Notes under the pieces: model-generated
The model's database searches: none
What the model was told of the DNA's origin: nothing
The model's input: the letters and a program-made list of their open reading frames with translations, nothing else
Shown here: piece by piece, positions 41,001-52,082 of the stretch
How the letters are laid out: every line of letters begins with the position of its first letter
How positions within the stretch are numbered: position 1 is the first letter of the stretch
Source: Benincasa hispida
Taxonomy: Eukaryota > Streptophyta > Magnoliopsida > Cucurbitales > Cucurbitaceae
Direction of reading: 5' to 3'
NCBI RefSeq assembly: GCF_009727055.1
Contig: NC_052357.1
Location: 10,487,445-10,551,444 of the forward strand
DNA length: 64,000 nt
Made by a program: the position numbers and the translations under genes

Positions 41001-44000
41001 AGATCTAGGTAGGGCAGATAGAAAGCGAGTTGAAAAACAGGCAGCCCGGAGTTCTACCTAGCAATACCGAAACACTTAGGAACAATAATGGAAAGAAGCA
41101 ATGTCACGTGGTGATGTTGCAGAGTGGAAGAGCTCTTGAAGAAAGAAGAATGATTCCAAGAAACAGCAGCCCTTCGAAAGAATGCATTACACGTTCAATG
41201 GATCAAGAAGAAAGAACGCCCGAAACCACAAGCCATTCGAAAACTAGTATGTCTAACGCGAGAAAGCCTGAGATGCCGCTGAATACACCATTCCCTAAGC
41301 ATCTGATGAAGAAGAATGATGAACATCAATTCAAGTGCTTTCTTGAGCTCCTAAAGCAGTTGCACATCAACATTCCACTTATAGAAGCTTTGGAGCAGAT
41401 GCCAACATATGTAAAATTTTTGAAGGACATTTTGACGAAGAAGAAAAGAGTCAGTGAGAAGGAAGTAATAGCGCTAATGCAGAAGTGTAACGCGTTAGTA
41501 AGCAATAATCTACCAAAGAAGCAGAAGGACCCTGGGAGCTTCATAGTTCCTTGTTCGATAGGAGGATTGGATGTGGGTCATGCGTTGTGCGATTTAGGAG
41601 CCAGCATTAATCTCATGCCACTTTCAATTTTTAAGAAATTGGGAATTGACGAAGCACAACCTACTTATATTACTCTTCAGCTCGCAGACAGAACAATTAA
41701 GTACCCAGAAGGGAAGATTGAAGACGTTTTGGTGAAGGTTGACAATCTTATATTCTGAGTAGACTTTATTATCTTGGACTATGAAGCAGATAGTGAGGTA
41801 CCAATTATCCTTGGACGCCCCTTCTTAGCTACTGGGAAAGTTTTAATTGACGTGCATAAAGGTGAATTAACTATGCGCGTGGACAATGAAGAGGTGAAGT
41901 TTAATGTGCTCAACGCATTAAAGTTCCCAGATAGTGAAGATTGTCAACTAAACAGTATTGAGTTGCCTGAAGAAGAGACCCATGTATGTGAGGTCCTTGC
42001 GTTGGAAGAGAACATTAAAGAATCAGAGCCGCCAAGTCTGAGTGAGCGGCGGACAAAACCAACACGTCCATCACTTGAAGAACCACCAGAACTCGAGTTG
42101 AAAAAGTTACCTGGACACTTGAAATATGCATTCCTTGGAACCAACAACACTTTACCTGTGATCATTTCCGCAAATCTCACAGAGCCTAATGAACAATCTC
42201 TCTTGCAGATGTTGAAAAAGCACAAACGTGCAATAGCCTAAACGCTTGCGGATATCTGTGGCATTAGTCCATTTTATTGCATGCATAAGATTAGGCTTGA
42301 AGAAGGGAAGTCGGGGTCAATCGAGCCTCAAAGAAGGTTGAACCCCATAATGAAAGAAGTGGTTAAGAAAGAGATTTTAAAATGGTGTGACGCGGGAGTT
42401 ATTTATCCAATATTAGACAGTAGTTGGGTAAGTTCAGTCCAATGCGTTCCCAAGAAAGGGGGAACGACCATGATAGTCAATAGTAATAATGAACTCATAC
42501 CCTCGAGCACTGTCATAGGCTGGTGCATATGTATGGATTACCGGAAGCTCAACGCAGCAACTAAGAAAGACCATTTCCCACTTCCTTTCATTGATCAAAA
42601 TAGATGGTGGGTCACATCTGTATGGATTACCGGAAGCCAAAATAGTTTCTAGGGCATGCTGGCTTTTATAGATGGTTCGTTAGAGGATTCTCTCAGATTG
42701 CGCGACCTCTGAGCGCATTACTAGAGGCGAACCGACCTTATGACTTTAATGAAGACTGCACTGACGCATTTGAAACTTTAAAGTATGTGCTGACAACCGC
42801 CCCAGTACTGATAGCACCGGACTGGACGCATCGTTTTATTCTTATGTGCGATGCGAGTGAAGTGGCAGTAGGAACAATGTTAGAGCAGAAGAAGGGTAAC
42901 TTGATACATCCCATCTCCTACGCGTCCAAAACACTAAATGACTCTCAGGAACACTATACCACTATTGAAAAAGAAATGTTGGCTGTAGTGTTTGGTATTG
43001 AAAAGTTTTCGATCTTAGCTGTAGTGTTTGGTATTGAAAAGTTTCGATCTTACTTAGTTGGTGCGTCAACCACCATATACACCGACCACTCAACCATAAA
43101 ATTCTTGATGAGCAAAAAGGACGCTAAGCCAATATTGATAAGATGGGTGCTGCTGCTACAAGAGTTTGATATTGATATCCAAGACAGAAGGGGAACAGAA
43201 AATCAAGTGGCTGACCACCTATCCAGGCTAGAGAATCAAGAAATGTAAGCCCAAGAAAGTGAAATCAAGGACGTATTTCCTGATAAAAGCCTGTTTAGAG
43301 TTGAAGGCAGGGAACCTTGGTATGCAGACATAGTCAATTATTTAACCACCAAGTAAGTCCCTGGGAACTTCAACTCTCAGCAAAAGAAACGGTTAGTTCA
43401 TGACAACAAGTTTTATTTTTGGGATGAACTGTTTCTATATAAACAAGGCCTTGACTCCATAATGCGTTGTGCGTCCCAAAGGAGGAGACACAATGCATCT
43501 TAGTCGAGTGTCATGACTCTCCTTACGGAGGGCATTTCGGTAGACAAAGAACCGCAGCAAAAGTCCTTCAAAGCGGATACTTTTGGCCCACCCTCTTTAA
43601 AGACGCGAGGGAGTTTGTTTGAAAATGTGACCCCTGCCAATGCACCGGGAATATTTCTTCAAGGGACGCAATGCCCTTGAACAATATTCTCGAAGTTGAG
43701 TTGTTTGATCTTTGGGGCATAGACTTTATGGGACCCTTTCCCCTGTCCTGTGGCCAACAGTACATCCTGCTTGTAGTAGATTATGTATCTAAGTGGGTAG
43801 AAGCAGTGGCCTGTGCTAGGAATGATGCGTCCACTACCAGGAATATCTTTACACGCTATGGAACGCCAAGAGCTCTGATAAGCGACGAAGGTACGCACTT
43901 TATTAATCGCATCATTCCCAAATTACTTGCAAAATATAATGTTAGGCACAAGATTTCCACTGCCTACCACCCACAAACAGGCGGTCAAGTGGAAGTATCA

Positions 44001-44577
44001 AATCGAGAAATCAAGTCCATCCTAGAGAAAGTCATCAATGCAACACGGAAGGATTGGGCACAGTGGCTGGATGAAGCGCTCTGGGCCTACAAGACTACTT
44101 ACAAAACTCCTGTAGGTATGTCTCGTATTTGGAAAAGCCTGTCATTTACCTTTAGAGTTGGAGCACAAGGCGTTTTGGGCAGTTAAGAAATTGAACATGA
44201 ACTTGGACGCCGCAGGCGCTCAATGCAAACTTTAGCTCAACGAGCTCAATGAATGGCGATTGAACGCGTACGAGAACAAAAAGTTGTACAAAGAAAAGAC
44301 AAAGCGTTGGCATGATCAATGCATCAATAAGAAAGAACTTGTTTTTGGCCAAAAAGATTTATTGTTCAATTCACGACTGTGTTTGTTTCCAGGAAAGCTA
44401 AAATCCAAGTGGTCAGGACCTTTTATCATCAAGACAATCGTCCCACATGGAGCTGTGGAAATAAGAAGAGAAGATGGCACTAACGTGTTCAAAGTAAATG
44501 GCCAAAGAGTAAAGCCTTACTTTGAAGATGGACTAGAATGCCAAAAGTCATCTCTCGCACTACGTGAAGCCAATTGA
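41000..44577 (+). pseudogene. pol of element B, protease, partial RT, RNase H, integrase
   Basis: Protease at about 41540-41830 (CDLGASINLMPLS, with Leu before the Gly of the D-x-G-A site, then IILGRPFLATG). RT N-terminal part at 42280-42600 (CVPKKGG, then CMDYRKLNAATKKDHFPLPF). The catalytic core with its Y-x-D-D box is missing, and sequence resumes at [20 protein letters not shown] near 42655. RNase H at 42787-43248 ([42 protein letters not shown]) contains a 12-residue in-frame duplication. An H2C2-type zinc region follows near 43500-43640 in broken frames. The integrase core at 43671-44140 keeps the D, D and E positions ([24 protein letters not shown]). The C-terminal domain ends at 44577. 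Several stops and frameshifts separate these parts. Confidence 0.85.
42979..43049 (+). repeat. 36-bp tandem duplication inside RNase H
   Basis: Adjacent units of 36 and 35 bp, TTGGCTGTAGTGTTTGGTAT and TTAGCTGTAGTGTTTGGTAT plus tails, make the protein read [10 protein letters not shown] twice. A single-base difference in a T run restores the frame. Confidence 0.9.
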
Positions 44578-44831
44578 GGCTCGCGTCGAAGTATCCCTGC
44601 GTTTGCATCGCCATATATTCCATGGATGCTTCCTCTATCTTTATCTTTTTGCATTCTGTATTTTACGATGCGTTTGAGTTTGTTGATTTATTTGTTTGGT
44701 TGTTTTAAGACCATTCTTTGTTTTTGCTTTTATAAAAGTTGGAAACTTGCTTGTTTTTCTTTAAAAGATTATGTATAATCGGGTTAGGAACAACGGACGC
44801 GTCAGACGCAAGTCTAATGCATGGCCCAGTT

Positions 44832-44960
44832 GAAGGGACGTGTCTCGAGAACACAAAAATACTCGAGTATTTAGATAACCGAGACGTCCCTTCAGCTTTG
44901 CATTTATTACAGACGTCAGGTGCCGCCTAACGTCAGCCACGAATTCTCTCAGCCTATAAA
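44832..44960 (+). promoter_or_regulatory. candidate internal promoter of the extra ORF, with hairpin and ACGTCA pair
   Basis: The inverted repeat GAAGGGACGTGTCTCG (44832-44847) pairs with CGAGACGTCCCTTC (44880-44893). Two ACGTCA boxes (44913-44918 and 44930-44935) follow, then TATAAA at 44955-44960. The first ATG of the extra ORF is at 45032. ACGTCA is a bZIP-type core. The arrangement looks like a plant promoter, but activity is inferred. Confidence 0.45.
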
Positions 44961-45031
44961 AAAAACCTAACGATTCGAAGTCTCCTTCTTCTTCTTCATT
45001 TTCACTTTCGAGCTCTCTGAAACAAAAGAAA

Positions 45032-47690
45032 ATGAAAAAAAAACCTCTCCGTCTCCCTCGCTTCCGATTCGCTCGAGCTTCTCCGGCCACGATGTCGTCC
45101 GCCTCAGATAGCCAGAACCAGATAGTGAGCTTTGGGAACGACTCTCCGGTAAGCTCTTTTTCCGCGTCCTCTGTTTCGATTTCTTCTCCCCCAAGCCCTA
45201 GAAAAACCACCAAAACCCTCGCCCAAACCAAACCCACACACGACAGAGCTACCTCTTCCCAGCGGCAGTCCATTTCGAAACCTTCCACAGCCCCCATGAA
45301 ACTCTCTTCCAAAGCCTCCAAAGCCATCGTTGCCTCTCTGGCCAAGATCCCTCAACCTAAACCTAAAACTTCTCAACCAAAACTCAAAATTACCCCCAAG
45401 CCAAGGGCCAAGACACCTGCAAAATCAAGGATGCGTCCGTCATCTACGGCCTCTTTCAAACCCTACACCAAGCCTGCCCCCCACCAGTCATACCTAACAT
45501 CACTATGTGGGTGCAACGCATAATCCACTCCTAGCTTACGCCTACAACGCACCGTCACCAGTTGTGTGTCCACCACTTCCACTTTCTATCGAGCCCTTAG
45601 CCACCATTTATCCCGTGGAATCAGACGCGTCGAGCCAACCACCTCATTCGCCCATCCTCATATCTTCCCTTAGGATGCCTCATACCCTAGTGGGCACCCG
45701 TCCATTTACTCCACCCATACCACCCTCTGATAGTCCTGCGTCAGAGCGCAATCTTGAAGAGTTGGCAAAACTGGCTCGACTGGACGAGCAAGAGGTTTTT
45801 TGTGTGATCTTGGCATCCCTCAATCAAAGCCAAGAGGAAGAGCAGGTGATGCATTTAGACCCACCTAATGCATCATTTGAGTTAGACAAAGAGAAGCGGT
45901 ATGCTATGATGCTTGAAGAAGAATTAAAAGAAGAAGAAAGGGAAGAAGAAAATAGAGAAGGTAGAATTGGCCCTGACACGTCTCAACCACGCCCATCTGA
46001 CGCGAATGAAGGGCCTTTAAAATAAAAAAGAATAACAAAGAAAAGAAGATTGATATTGGAGGAAGAAGAAGATGAGCAATCTGCATCTGAACCTGAGGGT
46101 GCAATGCATGAAAACAGCTTAACGCACGATGCACTAAAGCAGGAATTGGAAAACTACCAGCCCACAAGACAAGGGCGAAGGAAGACGGATCTCCAAAGGG
46201 AATTGGAGAATGAACTAAGAGAGCTGGCAAGGGAAGCAAAAGAGCATGCGGAAGGAAAATGCAAGGTACGACACGTTACCTAAGAAGACTTCGAGAAGAA
46301 AGCGTCAATTTAGTGACATACTCGTAGAAAAGGGCTTCTGCCCCGAACATCACCCACTGCCAATTTACATAACTGAGACAATAAACGCATTGAGGTGGAA
46401 TCAGTTCTGCGTTAGGCACACCCATATTTCACCCAACCTCGTCCACATGTTCTACAACAGTGAGTTTGACATGGAGAAGAACACAGCTTTTATTGATGGG
46501 GTATTAGTGCGCTTCTCAGCTGACAATATAAATGAAGTTTTCAACATTGACAGTAATCCGAACGCAGATGGAAATCACATCTTGGAATAGCCAACACCAA
46601 GTCAATTAGAAGATGCGTTAAAGATGGTAGCCAAACTTGGAAGCAAATGGCAAACATCAAGAAACGGGGAAAAAATGTTAGCTTCCAAGAATTTAACTCC
46701 AAACGCGAATCTGTGGTATTACTTGATCAAATGGAGCATCATGCCTACAACGCATGATGAGACATTATTAAAAGAACGCATCCTAGCTACTTATTGCGTC
46801 ATGCAGTGCATCCCTCTGGACATTGGAAGAATTATAAGGGATCAGATCAAAGCCATCAAGCCACGAGGGCAACTCTACTTTCCATGGCTGATCTGTGCAC
46901 TATGCGAACGCAGGGGTATCCCTCTAGGGGATGATCATGAAGATATCGATGGCTTAATAGACATAATGTTAGTAAGGCGTCTACTTCGCGGTTCGCCGCA
47001 TCAACCTGCCTTACCTGCCAAGGAAGTGGCACCTAAGCCTCGATCATCCAAACGCGCCCCCAAAAGAAGACGTGTCCAGATTGTTGAACATAGCGATGAA
47101 GCTTCAGAGCACGAAGAACATGAAGCTGAGCCTAAACTTCCAGCTGAAGAAGCGTAACCACCCGTCAATCTTACTTTCCATGACTCACCATTGGCCCCAC
47201 CAGAAAGGAGTCCTGATCAAACGCACCAAGAACCAACTCATATAGATCAGGACATTCCTTATTCCATTCCTTCGCCCTAACTAAGTCCAATTCCCAATTT
47301 TATGCCTCCTCCAATAATTTTTTATCCAACTGGGCTAAGGTCAAGCAACACAGCAAATTTTGAAGACCCAGTTGGAAGAAGTGAAGAACCAACACCACCT
47401 CAACGCAGGCAGACTTAGAAGAGTTGAAAACTTTTATCAATGATCAGCTCAGACCACTGGCCGCGTCTATCAAAGGTCTTCAGCAACAGAATCGGGTTCT
47501 AAGGGATTATTTAAGGCAGTAAACAAGACGGATGCAAGACCAATTTGTTTACACAACGCAATACATCAATCAGGTTTTGGTTGGAATGTTTGCTCTGCCT
47601 CCATTGCCTGCTCATCTTAGAAACCCCTTGCGCTTCATGGATGAAAACCCTGAGGAAGAACGCAGAGACGACGCACCAGCACAATAGAGT
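45032..47690 (+). pseudogene. extra (env-position) ORF of element B
   Basis: The start is 45032 or the better-placed ATG at 45091 (MSSASDSQNQ). The N-terminal third is Ser/Pro/Lys-rich and basic (repeated PKPKTSQPKLK-like runs). An acidic, Glu/Lys-rich coiled-coil-like part follows at 45890-46230 (about LEEELKEEEREEENRE), then a domain like the putative plant transposon protein domain at 46300-46700 (DILVEKGFCPEH, FIDGVLVRFSADNINEVFNI). It then continues through MPTTHDETLLKERILA and a basic stretch (SSKRAPKRRRVQ) resembling a nuclear-localisation signal near 47050. Stops or shifts at about 45520, 46023, 46280, 46588, 47155 and 47280 break it into five or more pieces. No signal peptide or membrane segment is seen, so an envelope role is not supported. 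Confidence 0.65.
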
Positions 47691-48206
47691 TTTGGGGTGT
47701 TAGGTCATTTTTGTATATTGATTTAATTGTTCTTTTGTATCTACTTGACTTGTTTGTTTACTTCATGTGGGTTTATGAAAATGAATGAGAAATTCCTTAT
47801 CATTTTGTTCCTTACGTTTGACTTTGGCATACCTGATTTTTGTTCTTTAGATATTTTCTAAGTCTTGTGCTTAGCCTAACCTCAATGATATCAACTATAT
47901 GAAATCTTTAAGCTTAGAGTAGGCGTTAGGAAAATCAACAAGGCTTGAACTTCTCTAAAAAAAGATTAAGTTTACCTTCTAACGCGTGCAAGTTTTAAGT
48001 CTTAAACTCCTTTCATACTCTCAAAGCCTTTTGAAATTTTGTCTCTTTTAGCAATGAGGATTTAGCTCATCTCCAAATTTGGGGATGAGGGAAATTCGAG
48101 TTAAGATGCATCAAATGAATACATTATAAAGAAAAAGGAACAAAATAAGAAGAATGTTAAACGCAACTCCTTTATCATTACTTCAAAAAAAAAAACCTTA
48201 AAATGG

Positions 48207-48470
48207 CATGAATTTAGTTGGAACAGTCACTTAGCCGTAGTTGGATGCTCGCATGACACCCATGGGGGCAAGCCAAAATGAAATTAAATCTCCTAGACCA
48301 ACGCGTCCCATATAACTTCTTTATCTAGTCTAAAGAAATTATATATTGAAACGCACGAATATTAGATATGAGTTTAGTTGTGAAAGGTTCTCACCCGTAG
48401 TTAGATGTTTGCATGACACCCGTGGGGGTAAGCCAAAACGAAAGTGGGATATCTGGAACAACGCATGGGT
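48207..48470 (+). repeat. two copies of a conserved 3'-UTR motif
   Basis: Copies at about 48207-48310 and 48369-48470 share ATGA.TTTAGTTG, CGTAGTT.GATG, GCATGACACCC, TGGGGG.AAGCCAAAA and a trailing AACGCGTCCCA/AACGCATGGG. The same motif recurs in the 3' end of element C (63228-63285) and, on the minus strand, of element D (63866-63925). Function is unknown. Confidence 0.75.
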
Positions 48471-48743
48471 AAGAAAGTTCAAAATCTTTTTCTTTTTATC
48501 CGAAATTTATTTTAAAAAGAGCATATAACGCATTGCTGGTTTAGAAAAAAATGGGAATGCTTTGAGAAATGAAAAGAGTTGTGATAAAAGGCCTGCTGCA
48601 CCTAAAACTAAACTTATCCTTTTAAGAAAAGAGACAATCTGAGTTATATTTTCCAAAATCTTATCTCAAGCTTATGACTGAATACGATGAGAGGTGAACT
48701 TTGCACACTTAAGACAAAGGAGATAACAAAGAATTATTTTGGA

Positions 48744-48780
48744 ATGCTTGAGGACAAGCATTGTTTAAATTTGGGGGTGG
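48744..48780 (+). other. hairpin and polypurine tract of element B
   Basis: ATGCTTG, loop AGGA, CAAGCAT (48744-48761) forms a perfect 7-bp hairpin followed by AAATTTGGGGGTGG directly at the 3' LTR. This is the plus-strand priming region. The same arrangement is found for element D at 63641-63677 on the minus strand. Confidence 0.8.
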
Positions 48781-50409
48781 TGATAACTTGTAGAAATACA
48801 AGTTATTTTTGCTCTTAAGTTGGAACAACTAAGGTTTTTAATGATGAATTCTCCTCATTTTTACAAAAAAACTCATGGATTTATTCAAACATTAGCAAAC
48901 TCATACAAAAGAAGTTTTATTACTAAATATCGTGGCACTAAAGCATTGTATTGCAGGATTTCAACGCAAGGATTAACGCTAACGCATTAGGCAAGTGCCA
49001 TGCGCAGTGATTAACGCTCTAATGCAAGTGCCATGCAGGATTTCAACGCAAGGATTAACGCTAACGCATTAGGCAAGTGCCATGCGCAGAGGGAGTTCAA
49101 CGTAGAGAAGATTCATTGCTCTAGATTTATTGTGTCACATCACCACTTGCAAGTATGGGCACCTGCAGCAGGCGGCATCTGAAAAGCTTCCAAGCAGCAG
49201 GGGGTGTCTGAAAAGCTTCCAAGAGTCAGGTGGCTGACCAGGACATGGACTTTAATGCTGCCCATTCACCAAGTGGATGTGGCCAATGCCTATAAATAGA
49301 TGAAGTCCCTTCAGAGTTAAGTAGTTCGGAAATTATCAAGATCCTTACTCTCTGTATATTGTAGTCATAGTCTTAGTTCTGTAGAAGCTGTGCCGTGGTT
49401 TCGAGACGATCAAAAGGGTTGAGAACCACACCACCGCCGGTCAGGGAGCGGAGGAAGCCACTCTTGAGAAAGACACTCCGTCCACTTCCTATACAAGTTC
49501 GTACACAACGAGATCGAGCCAAAAAACTACAAGAAATTGTATTCTTTGGCTTGACTCAGTTTCCTACTTATTTATCGCTTTCATTCCATTTGATTGAATA
49601 GTTTTTTTGTAAATATTCCTTGTTTGTTTATAAAATTCATATATTTGATCCATCATACTTACTATTGTTTATTTCTTGTTTATGTTGAATGCATTAATAC
49701 TTTATGCATAACTTCATTCTAATGCTCAAGCCAACTTGACAACTTGATAAAAGCATCTTTAATTTAGACTATTTGAAAGAATAATTAAGCTGCATTAAGT
49801 AGGACGCCTAGTACAGCTAGAGATAGACTTACTGGTGTCTATTGCATTTTGTGTTAGACGCATACATCCTAGAGATAGGCTATGTATGTTATTCACATTT
49901 AGAAATTTTGAATGAAGTCTAACGCATAAACAAAAGATAAGCAAATCATTCCATCTCATTCACATCACATCCTAGTTGTGTACACTCATCTGAGACTGAC
50001 GCGTCCACTTACCTTAAACTCCATTTTCGCATGATCTATCATTCACCACTCCCCTTTTGTACCTTCTTGTACAGGCACAGCAATTTAGTGTAAATAACAC
50101 ATTTCTCACATTCATTTAGGAAAACCCCTATAGTAGATACAACGCAAGGTCTGCGTTTGGTTAACTGAATCCCTAAGATCGACCCTAGACTTACTAGGAA
50201 CCTAAATTAGATTTATACTTGGGTTTGGTTTAAGAAAACTTGAACGTCATTAGGAGTTGTGTGCGTTCTGTGCATATATCTAATGCCCCAACGCGTTACA
50301 ATTACTTAAACGCATCAAAGCATAAACGCATCACTTATACTTAAGAACTTATTTCTCCAATTTATTTTGTACAATACACTCTTAGAGGAAATCACGATAG
50401 CAACGAACA
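48781..50409 (+). repeat. 3' LTR of element B
   Basis: It is 1629 bp, starting with the same TG-hairpin as the 5' LTR, with TATA at 49291-49299 and ending CGAACA. It is 54 bp longer than the 5' LTR because an internal segment around GATTTCAACGCAAGGATTAA (about 48958-49090) is repeated. Confidence 0.9.
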
Positions 50410-51194
50410 GGAAAGCCCAAGGCTATGAGTGACAAATTAAATGTTTTTTTAACTCTTAGAAAATGCATGATTAAAACACAAGAATTATTTTCATGCTAGC
50501 TTAATGAAAAGTATGTTAAAATGATAATTTCCAACCAAACTAAGTTTTAAAAGTCTATAAATGCATGCTAGTTGAAAAGAAGTTTATGAAAGCATGTCTA
50601 AGTATTTATATACTTTATGTTACAAGGATTCGATGGAAATTCATGGCTATGTACTAAAGATGTTTAAGCCTATGTTTTATGTTACTATGTTTTTACGTAT
50701 ACATGTTTTAATGAGTTAGTCTTATGACGAAACCGATACTGAAGGACAGTGAAATTAAGAAGGTATCCGGGCCATAGTACCTAAGGTATGACGATACTTA
50801 GTTATTACCATGTGCACGTAGGTAGAGTAGACGTTGGTAGTATTGAGGTTACTCCACACCAACTAAGGATAAACGTCGAGGGGTCGAGCAAACGGGATTC
50901 TTTCTCAACTAAGGATACAGATGTATAATATTTTTAGCATTGTCGTGTTTTAAAGTTTTAAGTGTGAATTTGCTTTGTAATTTCCAGTGTAAAACTTGAT
51001 GTTTATGTTTATTTGGTCACTCACTAGGCTAGTAGCTCACTTGTTTTAAATGTTTGCTCCTCCCCAGATAGTGGTGAATTCCCCAGAGGTTAACTGCATT
51101 GTTACTCTGCCCCTCAAAGACTCCAGTTAAAGATCAAGAAAAAGAGAAGTTCTAGATGTTTATTTGTAAATATTTGTACATATGTGTGCTAATG

Positions 51195-51359
51195 ACGATC
51201 CCTGGCTACAATCCCAGGGACATCATAAATAGTACCTGCTACTCCTACTTTTTCGACTTCGCATATGGGCTTTATATTCTCTACGGCGTCAACCATAAGT
51301 TTGATTACATCGCGTTCAGTTTGAGCTGGGCGATGAAAAGTTTGATAAACAATAGCACG
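51195..51359 (-). pseudogene. rps7: mitochondrial rps7 fragment
   Basis: About 55 codons of ribosomal protein S7 of the small mitochondrial subunit, including [30 protein letters not shown] and [18 protein letters not shown]. The first roughly 25 residues and the C-terminal half of the usual roughly 148 are missing. The open frame runs on upstream to 51491 into unrelated sequence, so this is a chimeric ORF rather than a gene. As nuclear DNA it cannot supply the ribosome. Confidence 0.85.
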
Positions 51360-52022
51360 AAGGAATCTATTCCAAACATATATGCCATGGTTCCTTACTT
51401 CGACAGGGTACAAATATCTCAATTTGAGATTTTGAGATACTTTTTCAGACCTATTGCCGATACTAAGTAGCAGCCACAAATTTGTATCCATTTTTCATGA
51501 TATTATGCATGGATCAGATATATCATGGCGAATTCTGAAGAAATTTCGGATTCCCGGCCTATTTCGGCACTAGTGAAATGGGGTGAATCACCCAGATCTT
51601 GAATCAACTAGTGGATCATCAAATCCCTTTCAGCATCCAATGGATTCCCACCTTCACCATTTGGTTGATCCAGGTGATTCCGTTGTTGAGCTGCTGGGGC
51701 AGCGGCGGGTTGGGGCGCGCAGCTTCCGCCTGCCCAGCAACCTTACTCTATAGCGCGCCCCTTTCAACCTAGGTTAGGCAAGCTTTCACAGAAAGACCTT
51801 GTTTTGGTTCTGGTACAGACCCTAATGAAATTGAGTATTCAGGGGCCAGTCAGTCAAGCGGTTCGGGTTCTCGGTAGGTTCCCGTTCGCCTGCCCCCTCA
51901 TAGTCCATTAGTGGGTAGGGTGCATTCGGGATTCCCGTTTTTGGTGCCAAATTGGATCCCTTATCGTCTATGATAGGTCGATCCAAAAAGGGCGAAATGA
52001 GTCGCAAAATAGATGGATCCTG

Positions 52023-52082
52023 GGGGCCCGAGCCATCAGTGAGATACCACTCTGGAAGAGCTAGAATTCTAACCTTGTGTCA
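52023..52082 (+). pseudogene. rrn26: mitochondrial large-subunit rRNA (rrn26) fragment
   Basis: About 60 bases (GAGCCATCAGTGAGATACCA, then CTAGAATTCTAACC) correspond to the region around E. coli 23S positions 2050-2110, where the bacterial sequence has GAGCCGACCTTGAAATACCA, then GATGTTCTAAC. Flanks do not continue the rRNA. It is too short to be functional. Confidence 0.65.

Larger units (their letters stand above)
37927..50409 (+). mobile_element. Athila-type Ty3/gypsy element B with both LTRs
   Basis: This 12,483-bp element has LTRs at 37927-39501 and 48781-50409, flanked by GGAAC (37922-37926) and GGAAA (50410-50414), a target duplication with one difference. Inside are a tRNA-Asp-like primer site, gag, protease, a truncated RT, RNase H, integrase, an extra ORF, a 3' UTR with repeated motifs, and a hairpin plus polypurine tract. 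The LTRs look about 95-97% alike by eye, apart from a duplication in the right one. Frameshifts and stops in every ORF and a deletion of the RT core make it inactive. Confidence 0.9.
34957..51180 (+). repeat. Ty3/gypsy LTR in three pieces, split by two insertions
   Basis: Pieces 34957-35879, 37556-37926 and 50410-51180 add to about 2065 bp once the inserted elements are removed. It starts TGTAAACCCC and has TATATAAAG at 35668-35676. Its last piece contains CTCACTAGGCTAGTAGCTCA, followed by CTCCTCCCCAGATAGTGG, a signature I associate with Del/Tekay-like LTRs. The right end is placed at TTTGTACA (51180), next to mitochondrial sequence. No matching target duplication was found, so it may be a truncated copy. 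Confidence 0.5.

Noticed and set aside
45032..47157. Extra ORF read as a viral envelope gene
   Set aside because: No signal peptide, membrane segment or glycoprotein pattern. It is basic and coiled-coil-like with a plant transposon protein domain.
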